Assembly: GCA_005883215.1 (NCBI GenBank)
Contig: VAYS01000006.1
Span: forward strand, 27,387-91,386
Direction: 5' to 3'
Source of the DNA: Actinomycetota bacterium
Lineage (GTDB): Bacteria; Actinomycetota; Thermoleophilia; Solirubrobacterales; Solirubrobacteraceae
DNA length: 64,000 nucleotides
This document shows positions 8,915 through 18,237 of this stretch, in pieces. Within the stretch, counting starts at the first letter, position 1. Every line of letters starts with the position of its first letter. The position numbers and the translations under genes are program-made. A model generated the notes under the pieces. That model made no database searches and was not told the DNA's origin. It was given only the letters and a program-made list of their open reading frames with translations.

Positions 8915-9499
8915 GTGGGCGTCCTGCTCGCCGGGGGACGGGGACGGCGCCTGGGAGCAGACAAGGCGAGCGCCGAGCTGGCCGGCCGCCCGCTGGTGCA
9001 GTGGGCGTGGGAGGCGGTGCGGGCGGCGGTGGCCGAGGTGGCGGTGGTGGCCAAGCCCGATACCCCGCTGCCGGAGCTTCCGGGCACCGCGATCTGGCGC
9101 GAGCCGGCCGAGCCCCGGCACCCGCTGGCCGGCGTCGTCTATGCCCTGGAGCGCGCCGGCGGCCGGGGGGTGCTGGTGTGCCCCGCCGACCTGCCGCTGA
9201 TGACCCCCGCTGTGCTCGGGGCGCTGATGGGGGCCGGCGGCGGGGAGGCGCCGGCGACGATCGCCCGGGCCGCCGGGCGGGTGCAGCCGCTGGTGGGGGT
9301 GTTCGCCGCCCCCGCGCGCGAGCTGCTCGTGCCGATCGATCCCGACGTCAGCGTGACCGCCGCCGTGCTGGCGCTTGGGCCGGCGCTGGTGGACTTCGAC
9401 GACGAGCGCGCGTTCTTTAACGTCAACGCGCCCGGGGACCTGGCCCGCGCGGCGCGCCTGCTGGGCGCGTTGGCAAACCGGGCGAAGCCGAAGGCGTAG
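8915..9499 (+). CDS. mobA: Molybdenum cofactor guanylyltransferase (MobA-like)
   Basis: A nucleotidyltransferase of about 194 residues that would transfer GMP to molybdopterin in molybdenum cofactor synthesis. The N-terminus has the family signature LLAGGRGRRLGADKA; later come PADLPLM (metal-binding Asp) and FFNVNAPGDL near the C-terminus. The GTG at 8915 places this signature four residues in, as is usual; the frame is open further upstream but has no convincing start. The gene lies within 450 bases of moaA, which supports a molybdenum cofactor role over other MobA-like transferases, for example CoxE/MocA-type cytidylyltransferases. Confidence 0.8.
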   Translation: MGVLLAGGRGRRLGADKASAELAGRPLVQWAWEAVRAAVAEVAVVAKPDTPLPELPGTAIWREPAEPRHPLAGVVYALERAGGRGVLVCPADLPLMTPAVLGALMGAGGGEAPATIARAAGRVQPLVGVFAAPARELLVPIDPDVSVTAAVLALGPALVDFDDERAFFNVNAPGDLARAARLLGALANRAKPKA

Positions 9500-9584
9500 C
9501 CCCTTGGCCTGCCGGGGCGGGCCGGCCGCTCGCGCGCACCGCGCCGAGCAGGAACATCGCCCCGCCGGCGAGAAACAGACATCC

Positions 9585-9917
9585 ATGCGCGTGGCTGATC
9601 GCCGGTTCTGGCTGGCGCTCGGGGTGCTGGTGGTGGTGCTGGCGCTCGCCGGCTGCGGCGGGCCCAACAACGTGGCCCACGTAGACGCCCGGCACATCTC
9701 GGGGTTCTGGAACGGCCTGTGGGACGGCATCACCGCGGTCATCGCCTTCATCGCCCACCTGTTCGGCAACCGGGCCAACGTCTACGAGGTCCACAACAAC
9801 GGCGGCTGGTACAACCTCGGCTTCCTGCTCGGCTTGGGCCTGTTCCTGGGCGCGTTCTCCGGCCCGCGGCGGGCCCAGCGCCGGCTCTATGCGGGGTCGG
9901 CCCCGCCGCGGGGCTGA
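9585..9917 (+). CDS. Small conserved lipoprotein/membrane protein
   Basis: A 110-residue protein with a lipoprotein-type signal (ALAGCGG, Cys24). It continues with HISGFWNGLWDGITAVIAFIAHLFG, then YEVHNNGGWYNLGFLLGLG and a second hydrophobic stretch. The GFW-GLW and NNGGWYN-GF blocks match a small, widely distributed bacterial protein family of unknown function. Both segments look membrane-associated. It is convergent with moaA, with only 4 bases between the stops. Confidence 0.78.
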   Translation: MRVADRRFWLALGVLVVVLALAGCGGPNNVAHVDARHISGFWNGLWDGITAVIAFIAHLFGNRANVYEVHNNGGWYNLGFLLGLGLFLGAFSGPRRAQRRLYAGSAPPRG

Positions 9918-9921
9918 GGCG

Positions 9922-10917
9922 CTAGCCGCCGATCGCCGACATCGTGCGCTCGGGCTGGATGAAGCCCGGCTCATCGACGCGGTGCTTTAGCTCCTTGCGC
10001 CACACCGCGGCGCGCACGATCTGCTCCAGCTCGTCGTCGTCGGCCCCCGCGCGCAGCGGGGTGCGCAGGTCGGTCTCGTTCAGCGAGAACAGGCACGTGC
10101 GCAGGTGCCCGTCGGCGGTCAGGCGGATGCGGTTGCAGTCGCCACAGAAGGGCTCGGAGACCGGGTTCACGAACCCGATCCGCCCGCGACCGTCGGCGAA
10201 GCGGAAGGTGCGGGCGGTGGCGCTGGGCTCGCGGGGCTCTTCGACCAGGGGGTGCACGGCGTCGATCGCCGCGCGCACCTCGGCCCCGGTGAGGACGCGT
10301 TCGCGCTGCCACGCCCGGTCGGCGTCCAGGGGCATGAACTCGATGAAGCGGACCTCGAAGCGGCCCTGGCGGGCGAACTCGGCCAAGGGCAGGACCTCGC
10401 GCTCGGTGTACCCGCGCAGGGCCACGGCGTTGACCTTGATCGGGCCGGGGCATCCCACCTCGGCCAGCCGCCGCAGGCCGCACATCACCCGGGGCAGGGC
10501 GTCGCGCCGGGTGAGCTCGGCGTAGCGCTCGCGGTCGACCGAGTCCAGCGAGACGTTGAAGCGGTCCACGCCGGCGGCCACTAGCGCCGGGGCGTCGCGC
10601 TCGAGCAGCAGGCCGTTGGTGGTCAGCGACAGCTCGCGGAGCTCGCCGATCCGGCGCAGCATCGCCACCAGCACCGGCAGGTCGCGCCGCACCAGCGGCT
10701 CGCCGCCGGTGAGGCGCACGTCGACCACGCCCATCTGCGCCAGCAGCGCCACCACGCGGGCGAGCTCCTCGAAGCTCAGCACCTCCTCGCGCGCCAGCCA
10801 GGGCAGCCCCTCGGCGGGCATGCAGTAGGCGCAGCGCAGGTTGCAGCGGTCGGTGACCGACAGGCGCAGGTCCTCGATCAGCCGGCCGTGGCCGTCGCGC
10901 AGCGAGTCGCGTGCCAT
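9922..10917 (-). CDS. moaA: GTP 3',8-cyclase MoaA
   Basis: A 331-residue radical SAM enzyme that converts GTP to 3',8-cyclo-GTP, the first step of molybdenum cofactor synthesis. The N-terminal cluster motif CNLRCAYC (Cys25, 29, 32) and the C-terminal second cluster (PFCGDCNRIRLTADG...TC) are both present. The extreme C-terminus is the Gly-Gly needed for activity (SAIGG). The ATG at 10917 was preferred to the upstream frame start because MoaA proteins begin close to this point. It is divergent from a lipoprotein gene with a GTG 23 bases away. With mobA nearby it gives two steps of the pathway; moaC, moaD/E and moeA are not in the window. Confidence 0.95.
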   Translation of the reverse strand: MARDSLRDGHGRLIEDLRLSVTDRCNLRCAYCMPAEGLPWLAREEVLSFEELARVVALLAQMGVVDVRLTGGEPLVRRDLPVLVAMLRRIGELRELSLTTNGLLLERDAPALVAAGVDRFNVSLDSVDRERYAELTRRDALPRVMCGLRRLAEVGCPGPIKVNAVALRGYTEREVLPLAEFARQGRFEVRFIEFMPLDADRAWQRERVLTGAEVRAAIDAVHPLVEEPREPSATARTFRFADGRGRIGFVNPVSEPFCGDCNRIRLTADGHLRTCLFSLNETDLRTPLRAGADDDELEQIVRAAVWRKELKHRVDEPGFIQPERTMSAIGG

Positions 10918-10940
10918 CACCTGCAGGGTACCCTGACCCG

Positions 10941-11396
10941 GTGCCATCCACGGCCGGCCGGCGGGCGAGCGGAAGGTTGGCCGCGGGGGCGGCGAGCCTG
11001 ACGCTGGGGGTGTGCCTGGGCGCGTGCGGCTCGCCCGACCAGGGGCCGCAGGTGCGCCAGACGCTCTCGCGCTTTGCCGCCGCCACGGCGAGCAAGGACT
11101 ACCGCACGGTCTGCGAGCAGCTGCTGTCGCCCGCCATCCTGGAGCAGCTGAGCCAGCTGGGCCTGGCCTGCGAGCAGGCGCTGGCCCAGGGGCTGGGCTC
11201 GGTGCGGGCGCCCCAGCTGACCGTGCGCTCGGTCAGGGTGCACGGCGACCGGGCCGATGCCCAAGTCCACTCCTCGGCCGCCAACCAGCCCCCGTCAGAC
11301 GACACGATCGAACTGGTGCGGGTCCAAGGGTCCTGGCGCATCAACTCGCTGGGCGCCGCCGGCGCCGCCGGCGGCAAGCGCCCCGGGTCGAGGTAG
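10941..11396 (+). CDS. Putative lipoprotein, NTF2-like
   Basis: A 151-residue exported lipoprotein. The GTG at 10941 gives a basic N-terminus and a hydrophobic stretch with the lipobox LGACGS. The mature part (VRQTLSRFAAATASKDYRTVCEQL ... VRVQGSWRI) has the helix-then-sheet pattern of small NTF2/SnoaL-type folds seen in actinobacterial lipoproteins. No catalytic residues are obvious. The function is unknown. Confidence 0.7.
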   Translation: MPSTAGRRASGRLAAGAASLTLGVCLGACGSPDQGPQVRQTLSRFAAATASKDYRTVCEQLLSPAILEQLSQLGLACEQALAQGLGSVRAPQLTVRSVRVHGDRADAQVHSSAANQPPSDDTIELVRVQGSWRINSLGAAGAAGGKRPGSR

Positions 11397-11530
11397 CTAA
11401 ATCGTCACGGGCTAGTCGACCTCTCCGTGGATCCGTACCTGGAACCACCATGGCCACCGATGACGAAGGCAACCGGTATCCGTGCGTCCGGGCGTCACGA
11501 ACGCCCCGGCTCGCTCGTTGTCCTATCGCG

Positions 11531-12838
11531 ATGAAGCCCAGTCGGGGTGGGGGCGCGTGTGCATTGGTCGTGGGGGCGCTGGTCGCGCTTTGCGGGTCGG
11601 CGGCTGCGCGCGCCGATGTGTCCACCATCCAGGAGTCGACCGCAATTGGGGGCGCGAGCACCGGTTACGCGGCGCTGACCGTACCGCGGCCGATGCGGCC
11701 GCTCAACGAGGACCAGCCGACCTATGGGTTCTCGGGTGGGGGCGGGTTCCTCGGGATCGTCCTGCGGGCGGAGCAGTCGCTCCCCAGGAGCACGCAACAC
11801 CCGCAGTTCGAGCTTTTGCGGCTCGGCCCGAGCAACGGAGACGGCGCGGTCTTTTCGGGGGTGAGTGACGGCAGCGGCAGCGGCAGCTCGACGCTACCCG
11901 CCGGGGCCTACCGCCTGTACCTGATCACGGCCGACCAGGGGCAGGTCGCGCTTGACTTCCCCACCTTGCCCGCCGGAGAGCTGACGTTAGCCCCGGCGGT
12001 GTTGACGCCGTTTTGGGCGGGCGCTTTGCCGACGCTTCCGTGGTCGACTGCCCTGACGACGGTCTTCGGAAGGGCAGATGAGGTTGTCTCCCAGGGCCTG
12101 GTGTTCGAGCGGGTGATTGTTCGCCACCCCGCCGTGGGCCAGCGGCTTGAGATGTGCAGCTACTACGGCTCGACCGACCAGCACGCCGGCAGCTCGGCCT
12201 ACACGAACGGTTGCCCAGGAGGGACGTCCACGTTCTCGGGGACCGCGACGTCCACGGGAGACATTGGAGAGTTCTCGCTCACATTCGTCAACTCGCCCGG
12301 GCGCTTTGGAGTCGGGGGAAACCTCTCCGTTCCCCTGGTCGCGCTTGACCAGCCCGGGGCACTCGAGACCTATGGGATGTGGATGTCATACGACCAGCCG
12401 CCGGGGTCCTCGAGCGCCGGCGGAGGATCATCGGGCTCGATGGGAGGACCCCCGGGCGGCAGCGCAGGATCATCGGTGATCGATACGGGTCCCACGGGCA
12501 CGTCCAAGCGCGATCACCGCCCGGTAATGGGAGACCTTTCGGTCTCGGCGCGCACGGTGCGGGTGCGTGGGCGCCGGGCGATCGTTGGCTTGAGGTGCTC
12601 GAAACGCGCGGCATGCTCGGGGACCGTGCGGATACTCGGCTGGACGCCGCGGTCGCGCTTCGTGCTGCGGCCCGGCCAGCAGCGCAACGTCCGGCTGACC
12701 ATCTTCCGAGCCCGTGCCAAACGGCTGACGCAGCGCCGCCGGGTGCGCGTCGTGCTCGAGGTCCGCTCGCGGCTTCCCAACGGGATCTCCCAACAGCGGA
12801 CCCCAGTGATCTTGCTCTCTGCGCCAAAGCCTCGCTGA
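11531..12838 (+). CDS. Large secreted protein of unknown function
   Basis: A 435-residue exported protein that I do not recognise. The ATG at 11531 gives a signal peptide (MKPSRGGGACALVVGALVALCG...ARA). The central part is rich in beta-strand-like sequence with the motif CSYYGSTDQHAGSS and a Cys about 20 residues later, perhaps a disulfide. A Ser/Gly linker (about residues 290-325) joins a C-terminal domain of about 100 residues with two Cys (GLRCSKRAACSGTV) and many Arg. This C-terminal part resembles a bacterial Ig-like domain and differs from the YRxC module found on four other proteins here. Base composition is slightly less GC-rich than the neighbours. Confidence 0.72.
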   Translation: MKPSRGGGACALVVGALVALCGSAAARADVSTIQESTAIGGASTGYAALTVPRPMRPLNEDQPTYGFSGGGGFLGIVLRAEQSLPRSTQHPQFELLRLGPSNGDGAVFSGVSDGSGSGSSTLPAGAYRLYLITADQGQVALDFPTLPAGELTLAPAVLTPFWAGALPTLPWSTALTTVFGRADEVVSQGLVFERVIVRHPAVGQRLEMCSYYGSTDQHAGSSAYTNGCPGGTSTFSGTATSTGDIGEFSLTFVNSPGRFGVGGNLSVPLVALDQPGALETYGMWMSYDQPPGSSSAGGGSSGSMGGPPGGSAGSSVIDTGPTGTSKRDHRPVMGDLSVSARTVRVRGRRAIVGLRCSKRAACSGTVRILGWTPRSRFVLRPGQQRNVRLTIFRARAKRLTQRRRVRVVLEVRSRLPNGISQQRTPVILLSAPKPR

Positions 12839-12973
12839 CCCGAGCCATCGCGCTCCGGCAGAGGCCGGGCTCTGCGCCGAGCAGTCCCGGTCTGGAGAAC
12901 GGCGAATGGATCGGCGGCAAGTAGCGCGCCCGCGCCGCGCTGACGTCCGGCGCGGGCCTTAGCTTGCGCGGCG

Positions 12974-13435
12974 ATGCTGCACGTCTTCTACGTGCTCGCG
13001 GTGGCCGCGCCGTTGCTGATCCTGGCCTGGGTCGCGCTGGCCTACGTCCGGCGCGCGCGCGAGCGGCGGCGGGCGTTCTCGCGCTTGGGCGCCCGGCGTC
13101 GAGGGAGCCTCCGGCCCCGGCCGAGGGTCGGCGGGGCGCCGCCCCCGGACTCGGCGTGGGAGGCTCAGACCTCGATCTGGCAGCCGCCGGCGCCGACCCC
13201 GAGCGTCTCCGCCGTGGCGCCGCTGGGCACCCGGCCGGCGTGGGCGCCGGCCGAGCCGCCCGCGGAGGCCGCTTCCCTGCCCTGGGGCGAGCCGCCCCAG
13301 TGGGAGGTGCCCCAGTCGACCGCGATCTGTTCTGAGTGCGCCGAGCCCGTGCGCTCGGGGGCGCGAATCTGCAAGCACTGCCGCCATCCCCTCGCCGAGG
13401 GTGGCGACGCGCCCGGGCGAGCGCGGGCGGCCTAG
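12974..13435 (+). CDS. Membrane-anchored zinc-ribbon protein
   Basis: A 153-residue protein with one N-terminal membrane helix (residues 2-23), a basic stretch (RRARERRR), a long Pro/Ala-rich linker, and a C-terminal zinc ribbon (CSEC, then 10 residues on CKHC, followed by a final RHPL). This layout resembles small membrane-bound zinc-ribbon proteins of unknown role. It is convergent with the methyltransferase gene. Confidence 0.65.
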   Translation: MLHVFYVLAVAAPLLILAWVALAYVRRARERRRAFSRLGARRRGSLRPRPRVGGAPPPDSAWEAQTSIWQPPAPTPSVSAVAPLGTRPAWAPAEPPAEAASLPWGEPPQWEVPQSTAICSECAEPVRSGARICKHCRHPLAEGGDAPGRARAA

Positions 13436-13456
13436 CCCCCTGTTCGACGCTCGCGC

Positions 13457-14164
13457 CTAGCCGCCGCTCGGGGCGCGGGCGCTGCCGGCGATCAGCGGCC
13501 GGACGATCGGCGGGGCCTTGGGCACGACGCCCTCCTCGACCGTCTCGACGTCAAAGCCGGCCTCGCGGATGCCGGCCAGCGTGGAGCGGTTACAGCGGCA
13601 GCCGTGCCCGAAGCGCAGCCACAGCGGCGCCAGGCGATCCTGCCAACGGGCCAGCCGCGGGTCGGCGGCGCGCACGTGCTCGATGAACAGCAGGCGCCCA
13701 CCGGGCACCAGCACCCGTCGCAGCTCGGCCAGCGCCCGCCCCTGGTCAGAGACCGTGCACAGCACGAGCGTGGAGACCGCCAGGTCCACGCTGGCGTCGG
13801 GCAGGGGAATCTCCTCGGCCGGCGCCTGCACCACGGTCGCCGGGCGCCCGAGGTCGTGGACCCGGCGCCGCAGTCGGGAGGCCATCGGCGCTTCGGGCTC
13901 GAGCACGGTGAGCTCGGTGACCGCCGCGGGATACAGCGGAAGGTTGGCGCCCGTGCCGCCCCCGATCTCCAGCACCCGCCCGCTGGCGCCGGCGAGCAGG
14001 GACCGGCGGCGCTCGGCGAGCCCGGCGCGCTCGGTGCCCGCCATCACCCGGTCATAGATGGCGGCGAAGACGTGACCCCAGACGCTTATCGGTGTCCTCG
14101 CAAGCTCGCCCTCATCGTCGCAGAAGCACCCACACCAGGGCGATGGCGAACCCGATCTGGCCAA
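13457..14164 (-). CDS. SAM-dependent methyltransferase (class I)
   Basis: A class I methyltransferase. Motif I is VLEIGGGTGANLPLYP, motif II is VLEPEAPM, and LVLCTVSDQGRALAELRRVLVPGGRLLFIEHV is the UbiE/type-11 core, ending with the partly conserved FGHGCRCNRST. The homologous region starts near residue 28 (VWGHVFAAIYDRVMAG). The only canonical in-frame start upstream of it is a TTG at 14164, inside the small membrane-protein gene on the same strand, so the true start is uncertain and may be a non-standard codon near 14089. The substrate is unknown; relatives act on small lipophilic molecules. Confidence 0.82.
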   Translation of the reverse strand: MARSGSPSPWCGCFCDDEGELARTPISVWGHVFAAIYDRVMAGTERAGLAERRRSLLAGASGRVLEIGGGTGANLPLYPAAVTELTVLEPEAPMASRLRRRVHDLGRPATVVQAPAEEIPLPDASVDLAVSTLVLCTVSDQGRALAELRRVLVPGGRLLFIEHVRAADPRLARWQDRLAPLWLRFGHGCRCNRSTLAGIREAGFDVETVEEGVVPKAPPIVRPLIAGSARAPSGG

Positions 14165-14261
14165 ACGCCAACGCCGTGCCCAGGTTCACCGCCCCGAGCA
14201 GCCCGGCCAGCGCGCTGGCCAGCGCGAACGCCGCGGTAAGGATCGCCAGGTCCCGGACCAT
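14112..14261 (-). CDS. 49-residue two-helix membrane protein
   Basis: A short open frame of 49 residues starting at an ATG at 14261 (MVRDLAILTAAFALASALAG...). It has two hydrophobic segments separated by a short N-L-G turn and ends in RR. It lies between meaB and the methyltransferase gene on the same strand, with 6 bases to the meaB stop. The coding pattern (G/C at third positions throughout, hydrophobic with a positive end) fits a real small membrane protein. The function is unknown. Confidence 0.62.
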   Translation of the reverse strand: MVRDLAILTAAFALASALAGLLGAVNLGTALAFGQIGFAIALVWVLLRR

Positions 14262-14267
14262 CGGCCG

Positions 14268-15245
14268 CTAGGCCTGCTCCGGGGCGCGCGCCTCGAGCGC
14301 CGCGGTCAGGCTGGCCACATCCAATCCGGGGTCCTGTTGGTCCAGGAAGCGCTGGGCTTCGCGCCGCCCTCCCAGCGCGCGCAGCCCGCGCTCTCCGTGC
14401 TCGGCCAGGAAATCGGACAGCGCGTGGGCCCGGCGGGCCTGGCGGCGGCGGCCGGGCAGGTCGAGCGCGGCCCGGTGACGCTCGAGCCCGCCGACCAGGT
14501 CCTCGATCCCGCTGGGGGGCGCCAACGAGGAGACGGAGACCACCGGCACACCGTCGGCACCGAGCGAGCGCAGCGCCGCGCGCAGGTCGCGCACCGTGGC
14601 CAGCGCCGGCTTGCCCAGGTCGGCCTTGGTCACCACGAGCACGTCGGGTATCTCCATGACCCCGGCCTTGAGAAACTGCAGCACGTCGCCGGACGCGGGC
14701 TGGACGATCACCGCCACCGTGTCCACCGCGTCGGCCACCTCGGTCTCCGCCTGGCCGACCCCCACCGTCTCGATCACCACCACGTCGTAGGCCGCCGCCA
14801 GCGCCTCCGCCGCCGCCCGCGTGGCGGGGGCCAGCCCGCCCAGGCGCTCGCCGGCGGCGGTCGAGCGCACGAACACGCCCTCGTCGTGGGAGTCGAACTC
14901 GATGCGGGCGCGGTCTCCCAGCAGCGCACCGCCCGAGCGCCGAGAGGTGGGATCGACGGCCAGCACGGCCACCGTGCGCCCCTGCGCGCGCCAGGCGGCG
15001 GCCAGGGCCGACAGCAGCGTGGACTTCCCCGCCCCGGGTGGCCCGGTGATGCCGACGACGTGGGCGGACGCTTCGCCCCCCAGGGCGGCGGGGGAGAGCT
15101 GGCCCAGCAGCGCGGCCGCCTGCCGGCGGTCCTCGGGGGCCCGGCTCTCGAGCAGGTTCAGGGCGGCGGGGGCGGCGGACAGGTCGCGCGCGCGCAGGCG
15201 GGCGCCCAGCTCGGCGCCGTCGGGCGCCCGGCCGGCGGGGGTCAC
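14268..15245 (-). CDS. meaB: MeaB-type G3E GTPase, chaperone of B12-dependent acyl-CoA mutase
   Basis: A 325-residue GTPase that loads and protects adenosylcobalamin-dependent mutases. Walker A is GPPGAGKS (residues 68-75); AVDPTSRRSGGALLGDR is the switch region with the family-specific DPTS; IETVGVGQ contains the switch II Gly; VTKAD is the base-recognition motif. The GTG start overlaps the stop of the mutase gene (GTGA), so the two are translationally coupled. This is a direct functional pair: the partner is the mutase immediately upstream. Confidence 0.96.
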   Translation of the reverse strand: MTPAGRAPDGAELGARLRARDLSAAPAALNLLESRAPEDRRQAAALLGQLSPAALGGEASAHVVGITGPPGAGKSTLLSALAAAWRAQGRTVAVLAVDPTSRRSGGALLGDRARIEFDSHDEGVFVRSTAAGERLGGLAPATRAAAEALAAAYDVVVIETVGVGQAETEVADAVDTVAVIVQPASGDVLQFLKAGVMEIPDVLVVTKADLGKPALATVRDLRAALRSLGADGVPVVSVSSLAPPSGIEDLVGGLERHRAALDLPGRRRQARRAHALSDFLAEHGERGLRALGGRREAQRFLDQQDPGLDVASLTAALEARAPEQA

Positions 15246-17236
15246 GCCTGGGCGGTGACCCCGTGACGCTCGGCCACGAGCGCCACGATGTCGCGCACGA
15301 TGCGCGTGAGGTCGAAGTCCTTGGGCGTGTAGACCGCCGCCACGCCGGACTCGCCCAGGGCCTCGGCGTCGGCCTCGGGGATGATGCCGCCCACCACGAT
15401 CGGCACCTGCGCCCCGGCGTCGCCGAGCGCGGTGATCACGTCGGGGATCAGGTTCATGTGCGAGCCCGAGAGGATCGACAGTCCGATCACGTGCACCCCC
15501 TCCTGGACGGCCGAGCGGGCGATCTGGCCCGGGGTCAGGCGGATGCCCTCATAGACGACCTCGATGCCGGCGTCGCGGGCGCGCACGGCGATCTGCTCGG
15601 CGCCGTTGGAGTGCCCGTCGAGGCCGGGCTTGCCCACCAGCAGCTTGATCCGCCGTCCGAGCGCCTCGCTCACCCGTGCCACCTCGTCGCGCAGCTCGTC
15701 GAGCTCCTCGGTGTCGGGCGCCCCGCTCGCCTCGCCCACGCCGGTAGGGGCACGGTACTCGCCGAAGACGTCGCGCAGCGTCTGGGCCCACTCGCCGGTG
15801 GTCGCGCCGGCGCGCGCGGCGGCGATCGTGGCGGGCATGATGTTCTCCTCGCCCTCGGCCACGCGGGCCAGCGCGGCCAGCGCGCTACGCACGGCCTGCC
15901 CGTCGCGCCCTGAGCGCCAGCGCGCCAGCGCCTCGACCTGCTCGGCCTCGATGGCCGGGTCGACGACCTGGACCTGGACCTCGCCGTCGCCGCCCAGTGG
16001 CGAGGGCTCGGTCTCGGTGAAGCGGTTCTGGCCCACCACCACCTGCTCGCCGGACTCGATCCGGCGCACGCGCTCGCGGTGGGAGTCGACCAGGGCGGCC
16101 TTCATGTAGGGCACCGCCTCGACCGCGCCGCCGTGGTCGACCACCACCTCCATCTCGGCCCGGGACCCCTCGATCAGCTCCTGCACCAGCGCGTCCATGA
16201 CGCGCGAACCCTCGAAGATGTCGGCGTACTCGAGCACGTCGGTCTCGAAGGCCAGCACCTGCTGGATGCGCAGCGACCACTGCTGGTCCCACGGCCGCGG
16301 CAGCCCCAGCGCCTCGTTCCAGGCGGGCAGCTGGATCGCCCGGGCGCGGGCGTTGCGCCCCATGGTCACCGCCAGCGCCTCGAGCACGATGCGCTGCACG
16401 TTGTTCTCGGGCTGGCTCTCGGTCAGCCCCAGCGAGTTGACCTGCACGCCATAGCGGAAGCGCAGGTGGGTGGGATCCGAGACGCCGTAGCGTTCGCGAC
16501 CGAGCTCCTCCCACAGGGTGGCCATCGCCCGCAGCTTGGCGTGCTCCTCGACGAAGCGCACCCCGGCGTTGACAAAGAACGAGATCCGGGCGAACACTCG
16601 CCCCATGCGGTCCTCGGAGACGCGCTCGCGCACCGCATCCAGCACGGCGATGGCATTGGACAGGGCATAGGCGATCTCCTGGACCGGAGTCGCGCCCGCC
16701 TCCTGGAGGTGATAGGAGCAGATGTTGATCGGGTTCCACCTGGGGACGTGCTCGACGGTGTAGGCGACCATGTCGGCGGTCAGGCGCATCGAGGGCGCGG
16801 GCGGGAAGGCGTAGGTGCCGCGGGCGAGGAACTCCTTGATGATGTCGTTCTGGGTGGTGCCCTGCAGGGCCTGCTGGTCGACCTCGTGCTCCTCGGCGGC
16901 GACGATGTACAGGGCCAGCAGCCAGGCGGCCGTGGCGTTGATCGTCATCGAGGTGTTCATCTGGTCCAGCGGGATGCCGTCCATCAGGGTGGCCATGTCG
17001 CCCCGGTGGGCGACCGACACGCCGACCTTGCCCACCTCCCCGCGGGCCAGCTCGTGATCGGGGTCATATCCGGTCTGGGTGGGCAGGTCAAAGGCCACCG
17101 ACAGCCCGGTCTGGCCCTTGGCCAGGTTGCGCCGGTAGAGCTCGTTTGACGCCTTGGCGTTGGAGTGCCCGGCGTAGGTGCGCATCAGCCACGGCCGGTC
17201 GGGCTCGGGCAGGTGCGGCGAGGGCTGCTCGCTCAT
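15242..17236 (-). CDS. ecm: Ethylmalonyl-CoA mutase-type B12-dependent acyl-CoA mutase
   Basis: A 664-residue adenosylcobalamin mutase with catalytic and B12-binding domains on one chain. The N-terminal barrel has [30 protein letters not shown] and [11 protein letters not shown]. The C-terminal domain (from about residue 535) has the base-off signature GLDGHSNG with His542, then SILSGSH and [10 protein letters not shown]. The single-chain length and [13 protein letters not shown] start match MeaA/ethylmalonyl-CoA mutase better than the usual heterodimeric methylmalonyl-CoA mutase. Crotonyl-CoA carboxylase/reductase encoded 6 kb away supports the ethylmalonyl-CoA pathway. Methylmalonyl-CoA activity cannot be excluded by reading alone. 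Confidence 0.85.
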   Translation of the reverse strand: MSEQPSPHLPEPDRPWLMRTYAGHSNAKASNELYRRNLAKGQTGLSVAFDLPTQTGYDPDHELARGEVGKVGVSVAHRGDMATLMDGIPLDQMNTSMTINATAAWLLALYIVAAEEHEVDQQALQGTTQNDIIKEFLARGTYAFPPAPSMRLTADMVAYTVEHVPRWNPINICSYHLQEAGATPVQEIAYALSNAIAVLDAVRERVSEDRMGRVFARISFFVNAGVRFVEEHAKLRAMATLWEELGRERYGVSDPTHLRFRYGVQVNSLGLTESQPENNVQRIVLEALAVTMGRNARARAIQLPAWNEALGLPRPWDQQWSLRIQQVLAFETDVLEYADIFEGSRVMDALVQELIEGSRAEMEVVVDHGGAVEAVPYMKAALVDSHRERVRRIESGEQVVVGQNRFTETEPSPLGGDGEVQVQVVDPAIEAEQVEALARWRSGRDGQAVRSALAALARVAEGEENIMPATIAAARAGATTGEWAQTLRDVFGEYRAPTGVGEASGAPDTEELDELRDEVARVSEALGRRIKLLVGKPGLDGHSNGAEQIAVRARDAGIEVVYEGIRLTPGQIARSAVQEGVHVIGLSILSGSHMNLIPDVITALGDAGAQVPIVVGGIIPEADAEALGESGVAAVYTPKDFDLTRIVRDIVALVAERHGVTAQA

Positions 17237-17280
17237 GGCTCAATTGTAGGGTTGGGGGCCGTGTCGCCGGGGGCCCCGCA

Positions 17281-18189
17281 GTGAGCGAGGAGTTCTGCCC
17301 GATCGACGTTCGCCACCTCGGACGCGAGCGGGTGATCTGCTGCTGGCGGGTGGGCGACGTACTCGTCGACCCCGGCCCGGCCTCGGCGCTCGAGACCCTG
17401 CTCGGCCAGCTCGACGGCTTTGAGCCCCGGGCGCTGGCGCTCACCCATGTCCACCTCGACCACGCCGGCGCGGCGGGCTCGCTCGCCGCGCGCTTTCCCG
17501 GCCTCGAGGTATGGGTGCACGAGCGCGGCGCCCGGCACCTGATCGACCCCAGCCGGCTCGTGCACAGCGCGCGCCGCCTGTACGGCGAGGAGATGGACCG
17601 GCTGTGGGGCGAGGTGCTCGCCGTGCCCGAGGAGCGCGTGCGGGTGCTCGGCGACCAGGGCTCGATCGGGGGGCTGCGCTACACCCACACCCCGGGCCAC
17701 GCCTCTCACCACGTGTGCTACCTGCACGAGCCCAGCGGGTGGGCGTTCGTGGGCGACGTGGCCGGCGTCCGCATCCCCCCGGCCGATTACGTGCGCCCGC
17801 CCACGCCGCCCCCCGACATCGACCTGGAGGCGTGGCGGCGCTCGGTCGCGCGGGTGCGCGGCTGGGCGCCCGAACGACTGGCCCTGACCCACTTCGGGGC
17901 CTTCCCCGACGTCGAGCGCCACCTGTACGCGCTCGAGCGGGGGCTGGACGATTTCGCGCAGCTGGCCGCCGGCGGGCACCGGCGGGCGTTCATCGACGGG
18001 GTCGCCGCGCGCGTGGCCGCCGCCACCGATCCACAGACGGCCGCGGTCTACGAGCAGGCGGCCCCGGCCGAGCACCTGTGGCTGGGGCTCGAGCGCTACC
18101 TGAACCGGCTTTGCGGGGGGGCGGCGGGGCGGCCCGCGGCGCCCTCCGAGGGGCGCTCCGCCCGGGGCCCCGCGCAGCCCGCCCGCTAG
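17281..18189 (+). CDS. MBL-fold metallohydrolase
   Basis: A 302-residue metallo-beta-lactamase-fold hydrolase with two metals. The signature is THVHLDHAG, followed by His in TPGHASHH, Asp in FVGDVAG and His in LTHFGAF. The GTG at 17281 lies 44 bases from the divergent mutase start. The C-terminal helical part is followed by a low-complexity Ala/Pro/Arg tail. It resembles GloB-like or quorum-lactonase-like members, but the substrate is not shown. The clpS gene follows 48 bases downstream. Confidence 0.87.
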   Translation: MSEEFCPIDVRHLGRERVICCWRVGDVLVDPGPASALETLLGQLDGFEPRALALTHVHLDHAGAAGSLAARFPGLEVWVHERGARHLIDPSRLVHSARRLYGEEMDRLWGEVLAVPEERVRVLGDQGSIGGLRYTHTPGHASHHVCYLHEPSGWAFVGDVAGVRIPPADYVRPPTPPPDIDLEAWRRSVARVRGWAPERLALTHFGAFPDVERHLYALERGLDDFAQLAAGGHRRAFIDGVAARVAAATDPQTAAVYEQAAPAEHLWLGLERYLNRLCGGAAGRPAAPSEGRSARGPAQPAR

Positions 18190-18237
18190 CCGGGCGCCCT
18201 TTTGGGGCCCCCACGCCGGGGGTATCCTCTGGGCCAG

